Assembly: GCA_016703335.1 (NCBI GenBank)
Contig: JADJCG010000017.1
Span: 68,622 to 132,621 of the forward strand
Direction: 5' to 3'
Length of the DNA: 64,000 bases
Origin: Caulobacteraceae bacterium
GTDB lineage: Bacteria > Pseudomonadota > Alphaproteobacteria > Caulobacterales > Aquidulcibacteraceae
A model generated the notes under the pieces. It did not search any database. It was not told where the DNA came from and saw only the letters and a program-made list of their open reading frames with translations. The position numbers and the translations under genes were made by a program. Shown here one piece after another: positions 36,620 through 44,412 of the stretch (the stretch's first letter is position 1; the number at the start of each line of letters is the position of its first letter).

Positions 36620-37486
36620 ATGAGCACGCTTACCTTTCCCTTCTTGCGCGCGACCCAGAAACACTCACGTGCGCCGCAACGTTCGAGCACACCGGATCGG
36701 GTCCTGGCGACGCTCCCCGTGAATCTCACCGCCGAGCGCGTACTCGCGGTCGAACATTACACCGACCGCCTCTTCCGCTTTCGGATCACGCGCCCCGCAG
36801 CGTTTCGGTTCCGCGCCGGTGAGTTTGTGATGATTGGCCTGCACACGGAAAATCGCCCGCTTCTGAGAGCCTATTCAATCGCTTCGCCGCCTTGGGACGA
36901 TACGCTTGAGTTCTATTCAATCATCGCTCCAAACGGACCGCTCACATCGCGCCTCTGCCACATCAAGCCGGGCGACGAAGTGCTCATGGCGCGGAAGGCC
37001 ACTGGCACACTGGTGCTGGATGCGCTGACGCCGGCCAGTAGGCTCTTCCTACTATCGACCGGGACCGGTTTCGCACCCTTCGCCAGCCTTCTGCGCGAGC
37101 CTGAAACCTACACAAAATTCGAAAAGATCGTCGTGACGCACACTTGCCGCGAAGCGGCCGAGCTTCGCTACAGCGAGGACATCGTCAACGCACTGCCCGA
37201 AGATCCCCTGGTCGGTGAGGCGGCCGCATTGCATGTTATGCGCTATGCCACGTGCACACGCACCTCGTGCCACCGCTCCGGCCGCGTTACAGATCTCATT
37301 TGGTCGCGCAAGATGTTCTCCGATCTCGGCATCGCGCCCCTAAATCCCGCCACTGATCGGGTCATGGTCTGCGGCTCGCTTCCGTTCATCCACGACATGC
37401 AGGCCATCTTGAACGCCAAGGACTTTATCGAAGGCTCAAATGCGGCTCCCGCCGATTTCGTCGTGGAGAAAGCGTTCGTCGGCTGA
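36620..37486 (+). CDS. fpr: Ferredoxin--NADP+ reductase
   Basis: The 288-residue FAD enzyme of the Fpr family has TERVLAVEHYTDRLFRFRI, FRAGEFVMIGL, RAYSIASPPWDDTLEFYSI (FAD-binding RxYS), GTGFAPFASLLREP (NADP-binding) and VMVCGSLPFIHDM, ending in VVEKAFVG, a typical C-terminus. It moves electrons between NADPH and ferredoxin or flavodoxin. The ATG at 36620 has no Shine-Dalgarno; the FNR box places a transcription start exactly there. An extended N-terminal segment of about 30 residues precedes the conserved domain, so a later start is possible. It diverges from the ArsR gene. Confidence 0.92.
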   Translation: MSTLTFPFLRATQKHSRAPQRSSTPDRVLATLPVNLTAERVLAVEHYTDRLFRFRITRPAAFRFRAGEFVMIGLHTENRPLLRAYSIASPPWDDTLEFYSIIAPNGPLTSRLCHIKPGDEVLMARKATGTLVLDALTPASRLFLLSTGTGFAPFASLLREPETYTKFEKIVVTHTCREAAELRYSEDIVNALPEDPLVGEAAALHVMRYATCTRTSCHRSGRVTDLIWSRKMFSDLGIAPLNPATDRVMVCGSLPFIHDMQAILNAKDFIEGSNAAPADFVVEKAFVG

Positions 37487-37497
37487 AAGGAACCAAG

Positions 37498-37852
37498 TGC
37501 TCAAAGACTGGCCTAAGATGGCGCAGGAACTGAACACCCTCGTGTCGCGTCTGAGGGGGCGGCAGGTGACGTCATGCGCGCCTTTAGCCAGCAAGCTCAG
37601 GCTGCGCTGAAGCCGACGGCGTTGGATACAAAGACCAAGGAACTCATCGCGCTTGCAGTCTCCGTTGCAATTCGCTGCGACCCTTGCATCACGTTTCACG
37701 CCAAGGCAGCGGTCGCGGCTGGCGCAACCGATGATGAGATCGGCGATGCGATGGGCGTCGCGATCTACATGGGCGCAGGTCCCAGTGTGATGTACGCGGC
37801 TCAAGCTCTGGAAGCCGTCGAGCAATGGCGCAGTCAGCCCCAAGGCGGTTGA
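37498..37852 (+). CDS. AhpD/carboxymuconolactone-decarboxylase-like protein, frameshifted near 37556
   Basis: GTG at 37498 (AAAGGAACCAA upstream) opens VLKDWPKMAQELNTLVSRLRG; adding one G to the GGGGG run near 37556 joins it to GAAGDVMRAFSQQAQAALKP and the rest to 37852. The restored protein has about 118 residues. RCDPCITFHAKAA carries the CxxCxxxH redox motif of AhpD-like enzymes, and MGVAIYMGAGPSVMYAAQAL is the conserved helix. It probably acts as a peroxidase or disulfide relay. It follows fpr with an 11-base gap, so the two likely share a transcript. Confidence 0.85.
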
Positions 37853-37944
37853 GCGTCGCCTTGCAGGCGTAAAGCGTGCGCACACCGAGGGAATGTCCAA
37901 ATTCCGAGGTCAATGAGATCGCTCATGACTGCCGACCGGCTGCA

Positions 37945-38010
37945 ATGGGCCAACGTGGGTCGTTGAGCGAAATTCTGCGAGTGACCTAGTCGCTCCAAAG
38001 CTGCCGGCGA
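37945..38010. repeat. Dispersed intergenic repeat, copy R6
   Basis: TGGGCCAACGTGGGTCGTT, GCGAAATTCTGCGAGTGACC and TAGTCGCTCCAAAGCTGCCGG match the first half of R2 (24811-24860) and R4. Confidence 0.6.
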
Positions 38011-38252
38011 CGTACTGACTGCGTGGGTGGCCCAAGTTCGCCGAGAACAGACATTCCGCATGGGTGTGATAGTCGCGCGCAGCGTTGCACGCCGCCCGAT
38101 GAGAAAGGCCGGCCCCGCCGTGAAACGCCTTGGCGCACCGGGCAGTTCGGGACCCAAAATGGGTAACAATCCATACGTAAACTGATCCAGCGGTAGGCTG
38201 GCGCGCGGTGTAACCGTGCATTCACCAACTCACTCGCCACCGGAGCGCGGCC

Positions 38253-38266
38253 TTGAGTTAGCTCAA
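38253..38266 (+). promoter_or_regulatory. FNR/FixK-like box upstream of the histidine kinase
   Basis: TTGAGTTAGCTCAA is a perfect palindrome that fits TTGA-N6-TCAA. Its centre is 52.5 bases before the kinase ATG at 38312, allowing a class II promoter with a start near 38301. Confidence 0.6.
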
Positions 38267-38311
38267 CGCGAAAATCGCTAGTTTGCCCAAGAGCGAGGTC
38301 GGGGACAGCGA

Positions 38312-40420
38312 ATGGCGTGGCCACAACTGGACAATGTGGACGCGCTTGTCCGCAATGCTCGCCACAATGCTCGCTTCGCCAGCGTTCGTTTGCCGATCGT
38401 GGTCATTGTCTCCGGCTTTCTATGGCAACTCGTGACTCCGACGGTTGCGATCACTTGGATCGTTGCGATGTTGATCGTGGAGCGTGCCTCCACTTACGCG
38501 CGCGGGAAGTTAATCGCTGGCGACACCCATTTCGCGGCGCTGCACTTGTTCACGCTCTGCGTGATGTCAGCGCTGTGGGCGTGCTTCGGTGTTGTGCTTT
38601 GGAGTTCCAACACCGAACTCGGTCGCATCGCAGCGCTCATCGGCTTGCTTACCACGGCGATCTATGGCGCGTTGGGCGGGCAAAAAGATATCCGCCCCGC
38701 ATTCATTCTGACTGTGCCCGCCTTGCTGGCCTTGGTTGTCCTCGTTAGCTGGCACGCTTGGACACATTGGTCACCCTGGCAGGCGATCATTGGCTCGCTC
38801 GCTACTTTTGGCGCAGCGATCTGCGTGTTCGTCTGCGCATTGGCGCTGCATCGCTCAGACGCATCGCTCGAGGGCGCTAATCGCGAGCTTGAACAGCTTG
38901 CCGATAAACTTTCCAAGAACTCCGCCCTGCTTGAAGCAACCTCGGCAATGGCTCAGGTTGGCGGATGGCGTCTCGATCTCAGGACCGGAAATCTCGACTG
39001 GACGGCCCAAACTAGACAGATACATGACGTCGATGAATCGTTCACGCCGACGCTCGAGGCCGCGCTCGGATTTTACACACCTGACTCACGATCAAGAATC
39101 GAAAAGGCATTTGCAGAAGGCGCTGAGAAGGACGGCGGTTGGGACTTAGAGCTTCAAATCCGAAGCGCGCGAGGCGTCGACAAGTGGGTGCGCGCAAACG
39201 GTAGGGCCACGATTGTTGATAGCGCCCCGATAGAAGTGCTCGGCGCCATTGCCGACATCTCGCAGCGCGTTCGTTTGGAAGAAGGCCTGCGCCAGGCGCA
39301 AAAACTTGAAGCAATCGGGCGACTGGCGGGCGGTGTCGCGCATGATTTCAACAATGTCCTCACCGCGATTGTCAATTCAGCAGATCTCTTGCACAGCGCC
39401 AGGAACGATGATGAGCGCCGCGTGACGCTCGTGGCGATCATCCTAAAAGCCGCTGAACGGGCGACAGGCTTGACGCGCAACCTGCTTGCCTTTTCGCGCC
39501 AACAGGTGCTGACGCCCAAACCAACGGATCTTAACACGGCAATCACAGAGGCTGCCGAGCTTCTGGCCGCGCTTATTCCAAGTGACATCTGTGTCGTCGT
39601 CGAATGTCACAACGATGAAGTGCTCGCCCTACTTGACCCTACTCAACTCTGTAGCGCGCTCGTCAATCTGGCGGTCAACGCTAGAGACGCAATGCCTAGG
39701 GGGGGGACTTTGCGCCTGCGTGCAACAATTCGGAACGAGGTGGACGCTGATTTTGCCGTCATCATCGTTGCCGATACCGGCGCAGGAATTGATCCCGCCG
39801 TCGCAACCAATATCTTCGACCCCTTTTTCACGACAAAGAGCGGCGATGGCGGGACCGGACTCGGTCTCGCAATGGTGCACGGCTTTGTCACCCAGTCAGG
39901 AGGAAGCATATCGGTAGATTCCGCTCCGGGCATCGGAACCACTTTTGCGCTCAGCTTTCCGCTGCTGGCCGAGCGCCAGGACATCGCCGCTTCAAGGAGC
40001 GAAGAACCAGCAGCGCCTCAGCCCTTGGCGGGTGCGCGCATACTGCTCGTGGACGACGATGAACTGGTTCGAGACGCGCTTGCGATTTCATTGTGCGACG
40101 AAGGATATTCCGTCGTCACTGCCGCGGATGGGCCGCAAGCACTACAACTCTATGAAGACGGGACTGAGTTCGATCTGGTTGTTGCGGATGTGGTGCTAAC
40201 CGCTGCGATGTCTGGACCGCTGTTGGCGCAAATGCTCCTGGAGCGGAACCCTTCGTTGAAGACTGTGCTGGTCTCCGGCTACACGCGAGACAAGCTCACC
40301 GAAACGGGAAGGCTTCCCGCCGGCGTGTCGTTCTTGCAGAAGCCATTCTCTATGGAGACACTAGCTTCGCATATGGCGGAACTCAAAATCGGCTCTCCCC
40401 AAGGAGACTTTGGCTTCTGA
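38312..40420 (+). CDS. Hybrid sensor histidine kinase with PAS domain and receiver
   Basis: The 702-residue protein has an N-terminal block of about six membrane helices (residues 25-185), a coiled linker, and a PAS domain (AMAQVGGWRLDLRTGNLDW, WVRANGRATIVD). The kinase core has H-box GGVAHDFNNVLTAIV with H344, N-box LVNLAVNARDAMPRG, G1 DTGAGID and G2 GGTGLGLAMVHGF. A C-terminal receiver domain (ILLVDDDE, D626 in VVADVV, FLQKPF) follows. No DNA-binding output is fused and no response regulator gene is adjacent, so it may feed a phosphorelay elsewhere. A FixK/FNR-like box precedes it, suggesting induction under low oxygen. Confidence 0.92.
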   Translation: MAWPQLDNVDALVRNARHNARFASVRLPIVVIVSGFLWQLVTPTVAITWIVAMLIVERASTYARGKLIAGDTHFAALHLFTLCVMSALWACFGVVLWSSNTELGRIAALIGLLTTAIYGALGGQKDIRPAFILTVPALLALVVLVSWHAWTHWSPWQAIIGSLATFGAAICVFVCALALHRSDASLEGANRELEQLADKLSKNSALLEATSAMAQVGGWRLDLRTGNLDWTAQTRQIHDVDESFTPTLEAALGFYTPDSRSRIEKAFAEGAEKDGGWDLELQIRSARGVDKWVRANGRATIVDSAPIEVLGAIADISQRVRLEEGLRQAQKLEAIGRLAGGVAHDFNNVLTAIVNSADLLHSARNDDERRVTLVAIILKAAERATGLTRNLLAFSRQQVLTPKPTDLNTAITEAAELLAALIPSDICVVVECHNDEVLALLDPTQLCSALVNLAVNARDAMPRGGTLRLRATIRNEVDADFAVIIVADTGAGIDPAVATNIFDPFFTTKSGDGGTGLGLAMVHGFVTQSGGSISVDSAPGIGTTFALSFPLLAERQDIAASRSEEPAAPQPLAGARILLVDDDELVRDALAISLCDEGYSVVTAADGPQALQLYEDGTEFDLVVADVVLTAAMSGPLLAQMLLERNPSLKTVLVSGYTRDKLTETGRLPAGVSFLQKPFSMETLASHMAELKIGSPQGDFGF

Positions 40421-40482
40421 GCCAAACGTCTCGCGCGGCCGAAGTGCGCGGCTGCGTCCTACCCCACCGCGATAGGCGGGTT

Positions 40483-40590
40483 TGGGCCAACCTGGGCCGT
40501 AGCGTACAAAATCACGAACGGCCAAGTCGCTCAATTCGTGACGATCGCGTCAGCAGCCGGCGACCGGCCTACTCTCGCCGAAAGCGGACG
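40483..40590. repeat. Dispersed intergenic repeat, copy R7
   Basis: GCGTACAAAATCACGAACGG, CCAAGTCGCTCAATTCGTGA, GCGTCAGCAGCCGGCGACC and GGCCTACTCTCGCCGAAAGC align with R5 (27163-27300), 13 kb away, in order and spacing. The 3' end abuts the next minus-strand gene. Confidence 0.75.
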
Positions 40591-40591
40591 T

Positions 40592-41014
40592 TCAGAGGCT
40601 ATCGGTGAGATGCCTGGGCGCATGAGATTTTACGAATGCGATTGCCTCCGACAATCGAGCAGCCCCGACTTCTGCTGGATCAAGACGAATGACCCAGCCC
40701 GCCTTGGAAGCATCACGCATGAAGAGTACCCCGGTGAACTTGTATACTTTCGTGATTTGAGACCAGCTGAAGGTCTGTCCGTGCTCATTCGTGACACCGA
40801 GCGGAGTGAAAACCGCAAGCGATGGCGGGTTGCGAAGGCGTTTGAAGTAATCGTACCCGACAAGGCCGGCGAGCGCCCCAACCCCAGCGTACGGGATTGC
40901 CATGAGCGAGCCATCTCGCCCAGCGCCAAGAGCGGCAGCGGCACATGCGACGCTGCCGAACACAGCGAGCGCGATTCCTAGAAGGATGTAATTGCGGCTC
41001 TGGTAGAGGGTCAC
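40592..41014 (-). CDS. Small membrane protein with PH-like domain (STM3941-like)
   Basis: The 140-residue protein has two transmembrane helices (NYILLGIALAVFGSVACAAA and YAGVGALAGLVGYDYF), then a soluble part with FTPLGVTNEHGQTFSWSQIT and VYKFTGVLFMRDASKAGW, which resembles the PH-like part of STM3941-type proteins. No enzymatic motif is present and the function is unknown. Repeat R7 ends only 2 bases past its stop, so the 3' end could be influenced by the repeat. Confidence 0.65.
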   Translation of the reverse strand: MTLYQSRNYILLGIALAVFGSVACAAAALGAGRDGSLMAIPYAGVGALAGLVGYDYFKRLRNPPSLAVFTPLGVTNEHGQTFSWSQITKVYKFTGVLFMRDASKAGWVIRLDPAEVGAARLSEAIAFVKSHAPRHLTDSL

Positions 41015-41158
41015 ACCTCAATCCATGTCGCGAACTTGCGGATGTCGCAATGTCCGCAACGGGCCAGCTATAGCCGCTTGGACAAATTCCTACCAATGCC
41101 GCTTTCGATCCCGCAGGAAAAAACGAAGATCTCCGCCCCGGCGAAAGCGGACGCTGAC

Positions 41159-41596
41159 TTACTCGTCGCTAGCCCGATAGCGCAGGCGCACGGCGGGAAT
41201 GACGCCGACGTCGATTTCCATGTGTGCGCATTCGAAGCCTGGCGCCTTGATTTGGCGATGCATGTCGCCAGCGCGGCGTAGAACGCTGAACATCGAGGCG
41301 CCGATCTTGTTGTCTTTCAGCGCTTCGCGGGCAGCGGCGATGTCTTCTTCCTTCGCGGGGTGCGGCATGAAGTGGGCGATGACCTTCGGCGTGAGCCCGA
41401 GTTCAATTTCGAACTCGCGGAGATCGTAGCCGGCTTGCTTCAGCGCAGGCAGCGCGGAGAGAAACGCGCCGAGCGTTTCCTGCACCTTCTCGGCGCCGAA
41501 CGCCTTTAGCTCGGCGAACTTTTCACCGGGCAGCGCGGCGATGCCTTTGGCGTGCTCGGTGAGCGTTTTTGACGGACGCTTTGGGCCGGACGACAT
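41159..41596 (-). CDS. Conserved hypothetical protein
   Basis: The 145-residue soluble protein has GEKFAELKAFGAEKVQETLG, DLREFEIELGLTPKVIAHF and GFECAHMEIDVGVIPAVRLR. The composition is that of a folded cytosolic protein with an alpha/beta pattern. I do not recognise a named family. It is the last gene of a four-gene minus-strand cluster starting at 43863 and begins 5 bases after the CbrC-like stop. Confidence 0.7.
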   Translation of the reverse strand: MSSGPKRPSKTLTEHAKGIAALPGEKFAELKAFGAEKVQETLGAFLSALPALKQAGYDLREFEIELGLTPKVIAHFMPHPAKEEDIAAAREALKDNKIGASMFSVLRRAGDMHRQIKAPGFECAHMEIDVGVIPAVRLRYRASDE

Positions 41597-41601
41597 CGCC
41601 G

Positions 41602-42105
41602 TCAGTCCAGATCGAGCGTGGCGACATATTCATCGCCATCGAGCGTTTTGAAGATCATCGCGTAGTCGGGCGCGATTTCGCCATCCATCTCTTCGGCCAA
41701 TTTCGCGATCGCGGATTTTACCGCGTCGTCGCCCTTGAACGGGTCATCGGCGCCAAAGCCTAGGAACGCAAGCGGCACACCGTTGCGCACTGGCCAAAGA
41801 AACGGATTGAAGGTGGAAAAACCGGGTGTGCGTTGCTCGACTTCAATCGCAAGCGCTTCGCTGGTCTCACCGCCAAGCTCGAAATCGTGCAGACCGTAAT
41901 CGCCGTCGGGCACAACCTTGGCGACGCTGCCATCGGAAATGCAGCGCGCGCAGATCGCTTTGGGCTCCGGCGGCAGTGCGTAGATGTGCTGATTGTATTT
42001 CCAAACGCAGGGCCTGCTGCATGCCGAGCAGACCTCATCGGACTCGTCGAACACGCCGTGATCGTAGGCGTCCGGGTGAAAGCGGAAGAACGGTTTGTCG
42101 CTCAC
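41602..42105 (-). CDS. CbrC-family (UPF0167) protein
   Basis: The 167-residue protein has FFRFHPDAYDHGVFD, then zinc-ribbon-like CSACSRPC and CARCISDGSVA, and FLWPVRNGVPLAFLGFG. This matches the CbrC family, whose E. coli member is linked to colicin E2 tolerance through a CreBC-regulated response; the molecular role is unknown. It overlaps the upstream acyl-CoA dehydrogenase stop/start by 4 bases, so it is translated from the same operon. Confidence 0.82.
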   Translation of the reverse strand: MSDKPFFRFHPDAYDHGVFDESDEVCSACSRPCVWKYNQHIYALPPEPKAICARCISDGSVAKVVPDGDYGLHDFELGGETSEALAIEVEQRTPGFSTFNPFLWPVRNGVPLAFLGFGADDPFKGDDAVKSAIAKLAEEMDGEIAPDYAMIFKTLDGDEYVATLDLD

Positions 42106-43244
42106 TTGCCCTGCTTCATCATTTCGCGCGCGATGATGATACGCTGGATTTCGCTGGTGCCTTCGTAGAGGCGGAAGATGCGGACGTCGCGGTAGAAGCG
42201 CTCGATGCCGTGATCGGCGACGTAGCCTGAGCCGCCGAAGATCTGCACCGCGCGATCGGCGACGCGCCCGACCATTTCCGAGCAGAAGAGCTTTGAGGCT
42301 GCGGCGTCCATGGTGACGTCTTCACCGCGATCGCGTTTGCGGGCGGCTTCCAGAACCATGGCGCGGCCGGCGTTTGCTTCAGCGCGGCAATCGGCGAGCA
42401 TCGCTTGGATCATTTGGAAGTTCGCGATCGGCTGGCCGAATTGTTTGCGCTCGGCAGCGTAGCGGACGCTCTCTTCGATCAAACGCTCGGCGACGCCGAC
42501 GCAGACGGATGAAATGTGCAGGCGCCCACGATCCAAAACTTGCATGGCGATGCGGAAGCCCTGGCCTTCTTCGCCGAGCCTGAGATCCGCGGGCACACGA
42601 ACATTATCGAAGTTCACATCGCAAATGTGCGCGCCTTGCTGCCCCATCTTCTTCTCAGGCTTGCCGACGGAAACGCCTTTAAGATCGCTCGGCACCAGGA
42701 ACGCTGAAACACCGCTGCCGCCTTTGGCTTCTTGGTTGGTGCGCGCCATGACGGTGAAGATCGAGGCGCGGTTAGCGTTGGTGATGTAACGCTTTGTGCC
42801 GTTGAGGGTGTACGCGTCGCCATCGCGCTCGGCTTTGGTGCGAACGGCGCCCGAATCGGAACCGGCTTCTGGCTCAGTCAGCGCAAAAGACGTGACGACC
42901 TCGCCTGAAGCGATGCCGGGCAACCACTTCTCTTTTTGGGCCTCCGTCCCAAACATGACGAGGCCCTGGCTGCCGATGCCGACATTGGTGCCGAAGGCCG
43001 AGCGGAACGCCGGCGAGCAACGACAGAACTCGAACATCGTGCGGCACTCTTCCTCCATGGAGAGACCGAGGCCGCCATATTCTTCAGGGATCGAGATGCC
43101 GAACAGACCTAGCGCGCGCATCTCCGCCAACGCATCCGCCGGGATCGCATCATCTTCGGAGACCTTCGCTTCAAGTGGGATCAGGCGGTCGTTGACGAAG
43201 CGACGTACGCCGTCGAGGAGCTGTTCAAACGTTTCGTGGTCCAT
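42102..43244 (-). CDS. Acyl-CoA dehydrogenase
   Basis: The 380-residue FAD enzyme introduces the trans-2 double bond in beta-oxidation. It has IPEEYGGLGLSMEEECR near 60, TSFALTEPEAGSDSGAVRTKA near 125 (FAD-binding), MGQQGAHICDVNFDNVRVP near 190, and the C-terminal QIFGGSGYVADHGIERFYRD and LYEGTSEIQRIIIAREM. The glutamate in YEGTSE is in the position of the catalytic base of short-chain enzymes. The start MDHETFEQLLDGVRRF at 43244 is preferred over the upstream one at 43295. It lies in an operon with a secreted protein and CbrC. Confidence 0.95.
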   Translation of the reverse strand: MDHETFEQLLDGVRRFVNDRLIPLEAKVSEDDAIPADALAEMRALGLFGISIPEEYGGLGLSMEEECRTMFEFCRCSPAFRSAFGTNVGIGSQGLVMFGTEAQKEKWLPGIASGEVVTSFALTEPEAGSDSGAVRTKAERDGDAYTLNGTKRYITNANRASIFTVMARTNQEAKGGSGVSAFLVPSDLKGVSVGKPEKKMGQQGAHICDVNFDNVRVPADLRLGEEGQGFRIAMQVLDRGRLHISSVCVGVAERLIEESVRYAAERKQFGQPIANFQMIQAMLADCRAEANAGRAMVLEAARKRDRGEDVTMDAAASKLFCSEMVGRVADRAVQIFGGSGYVADHGIERFYRDVRIFRLYEGTSEIQRIIIAREMMKQGK

Positions 43245-43248
43245 GAAG

Positions 43249-43863
43249 TCAGCACACCTGCCGCTGTGAGTTTGCTCGAATGCGATACGGCGCACATGGC
43301 ACGGCGCGCGTTTCTATCCGCGCCATGCGCACGTCGCCGACGACTGGATCGACGGCTCGGAGCACCGCGTCGAGATCGCTTTGCTCAACGCGCCATTGGC
43401 TCGTGACGGCCGAGACCTCAACGAGATTCGCCTGCCAAATACCAAGATACACCGCCTCGCCGGGACGCACTTCAAACGCCGGCCGCTCCGGGCCGTGAAC
43501 GACCCCGTTGGCGCTGTAGTTGACCCTGCCATCGCGCACCAAGGCGAAGACGCTGTCGAGGGCGTATGTGCCCGGCTCGATCTCGGAAAGGATGAACTCT
43601 CCGGGGATACCGGGCACCTGCACGCCATCGCCAGATTCTGAGCGCGCTTCGAAGATGCGGCGCGCGCCGTAGCGCATGAAGGCGCCGTTGGCGTCGAGCC
43701 GGCGCCAGAGCACTGTGTAACTCGGCGAGGTATTCTCCGCCGCCTCGGCGACGCCGATGATAACGTATGCGGTCGGCGCTTCGCCGACACGGAAACGCTT
43801 GTCCTCAGCCGAGGCGCACTGCGCCACGACCAGACACGCCAAAATCGCCAACACCACGCGCAT
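43249..43863 (-). CDS. Exported hypothetical protein
   Basis: From the ATG at 43863 the 204-residue protein has a signal peptide (VVLAILACLVVAQCASAE). It then contains YVIIGVAEAAENTSPSYTVL, GEFILSEIEPGTYALDSVFA (a beta-sandwich-like carboxypeptidase-regulatory motif) and EVRPGEAVYLGIWQANLVEV. This is the layout of small periplasmic or surface beta-sandwich proteins that sense or bind a ligand. It has only a weak lipobox (VAQC). It heads the operon with the dehydrogenase 4 bases downstream. Confidence 0.7.
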   Translation of the reverse strand: MRVVLAILACLVVAQCASAEDKRFRVGEAPTAYVIIGVAEAAENTSPSYTVLWRRLDANGAFMRYGARRIFEARSESGDGVQVPGIPGEFILSEIEPGTYALDSVFALVRDGRVNYSANGVVHGPERPAFEVRPGEAVYLGIWQANLVEVSAVTSQWRVEQSDLDAVLRAVDPVVGDVRMARIETRAVPCAPYRIRANSQRQVC

Positions 43864-43924
43864 GCGTGCCCACCCTTGCCGCAACTGCCGCACCATGCCA
43901 GCACCGGCGCCGGGAGGGAATGCT

Positions 43925-44389
43925 ATGAACGGCGACGGGACGTCACAAACGACCTGGAGTGGCGGCGTGACGCTAACGGAAGGTCCGTTCGCGGGCTGGA
44001 CGACTTGGAGCGGCGGCAGCGATCCTTACGAAACGCTCATCGGCCCCTTCTATTTCCGTCAAGAAGATGGACGCGCACGCTGCGTCTTCGAGCCGCTACG
44101 TCATCACCTAAATGGAGGAGGCTTCATTCACGGCGGCTGCCTGATGAGCTTTGCTGACTTCGCGCTTTTCGCCATAGCGCACAAGGCGTTGGCTGGCGGA
44201 CACGCTGTCACAATGACGTTCAACTCGGAATTTATCGACGCAGGCGCGCCGGGCGAATGGGTTGAAGCGCAAGGCGAAGTTGTGCGTGAGACGCGCTCCG
44301 TGATCTTTGTCCGTGGAACTTTAACCCAGGCAACGCGGCCATTGCTTTCATTTTCCGGCACGCTCAAGAAGATCGCGCGACGAGAATAG
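43925..44389 (+). CDS. PaaI-family hotdog thioesterase
   Basis: The 154-residue protein has the hotdog core HHLNGGGFIHGGCLMSFADF, where the HGG segment with the following Asp is the usual catalytic region, then FNSEFIDAGAPGEWVEAQGE and RSVIFVRGTLTQATRPLLSF. PaaI-type thioesterases hydrolyse acyl-CoA, including aromatic intermediates. GGAGGGAATGCT gives a good ribosome binding site for the ATG at 43925. It diverges from the acyl-CoA dehydrogenase operon, which suggests a shared acyl-CoA role. Confidence 0.88.
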   Translation: MNGDGTSQTTWSGGVTLTEGPFAGWTTWSGGSDPYETLIGPFYFRQEDGRARCVFEPLRHHLNGGGFIHGGCLMSFADFALFAIAHKALAGGHAVTMTFNSEFIDAGAPGEWVEAQGEVVRETRSVIFVRGTLTQATRPLLSFSGTLKKIARRE

Positions 44390-44412
44390 TCGCGGGGCTT
44401 TGGGGCACTGCC

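Larger units (their letters stand above)
37853..38311. other. Intergenic region with repeat R6 and an FNR/FixK-like box
   Basis: No convincing gene lies in this 459-base gap. It holds repeat R6 (37945-38010) and the palindrome at 38253-38266. The remaining short frames on the minus strand have no recognisable content. Confidence 0.5.
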
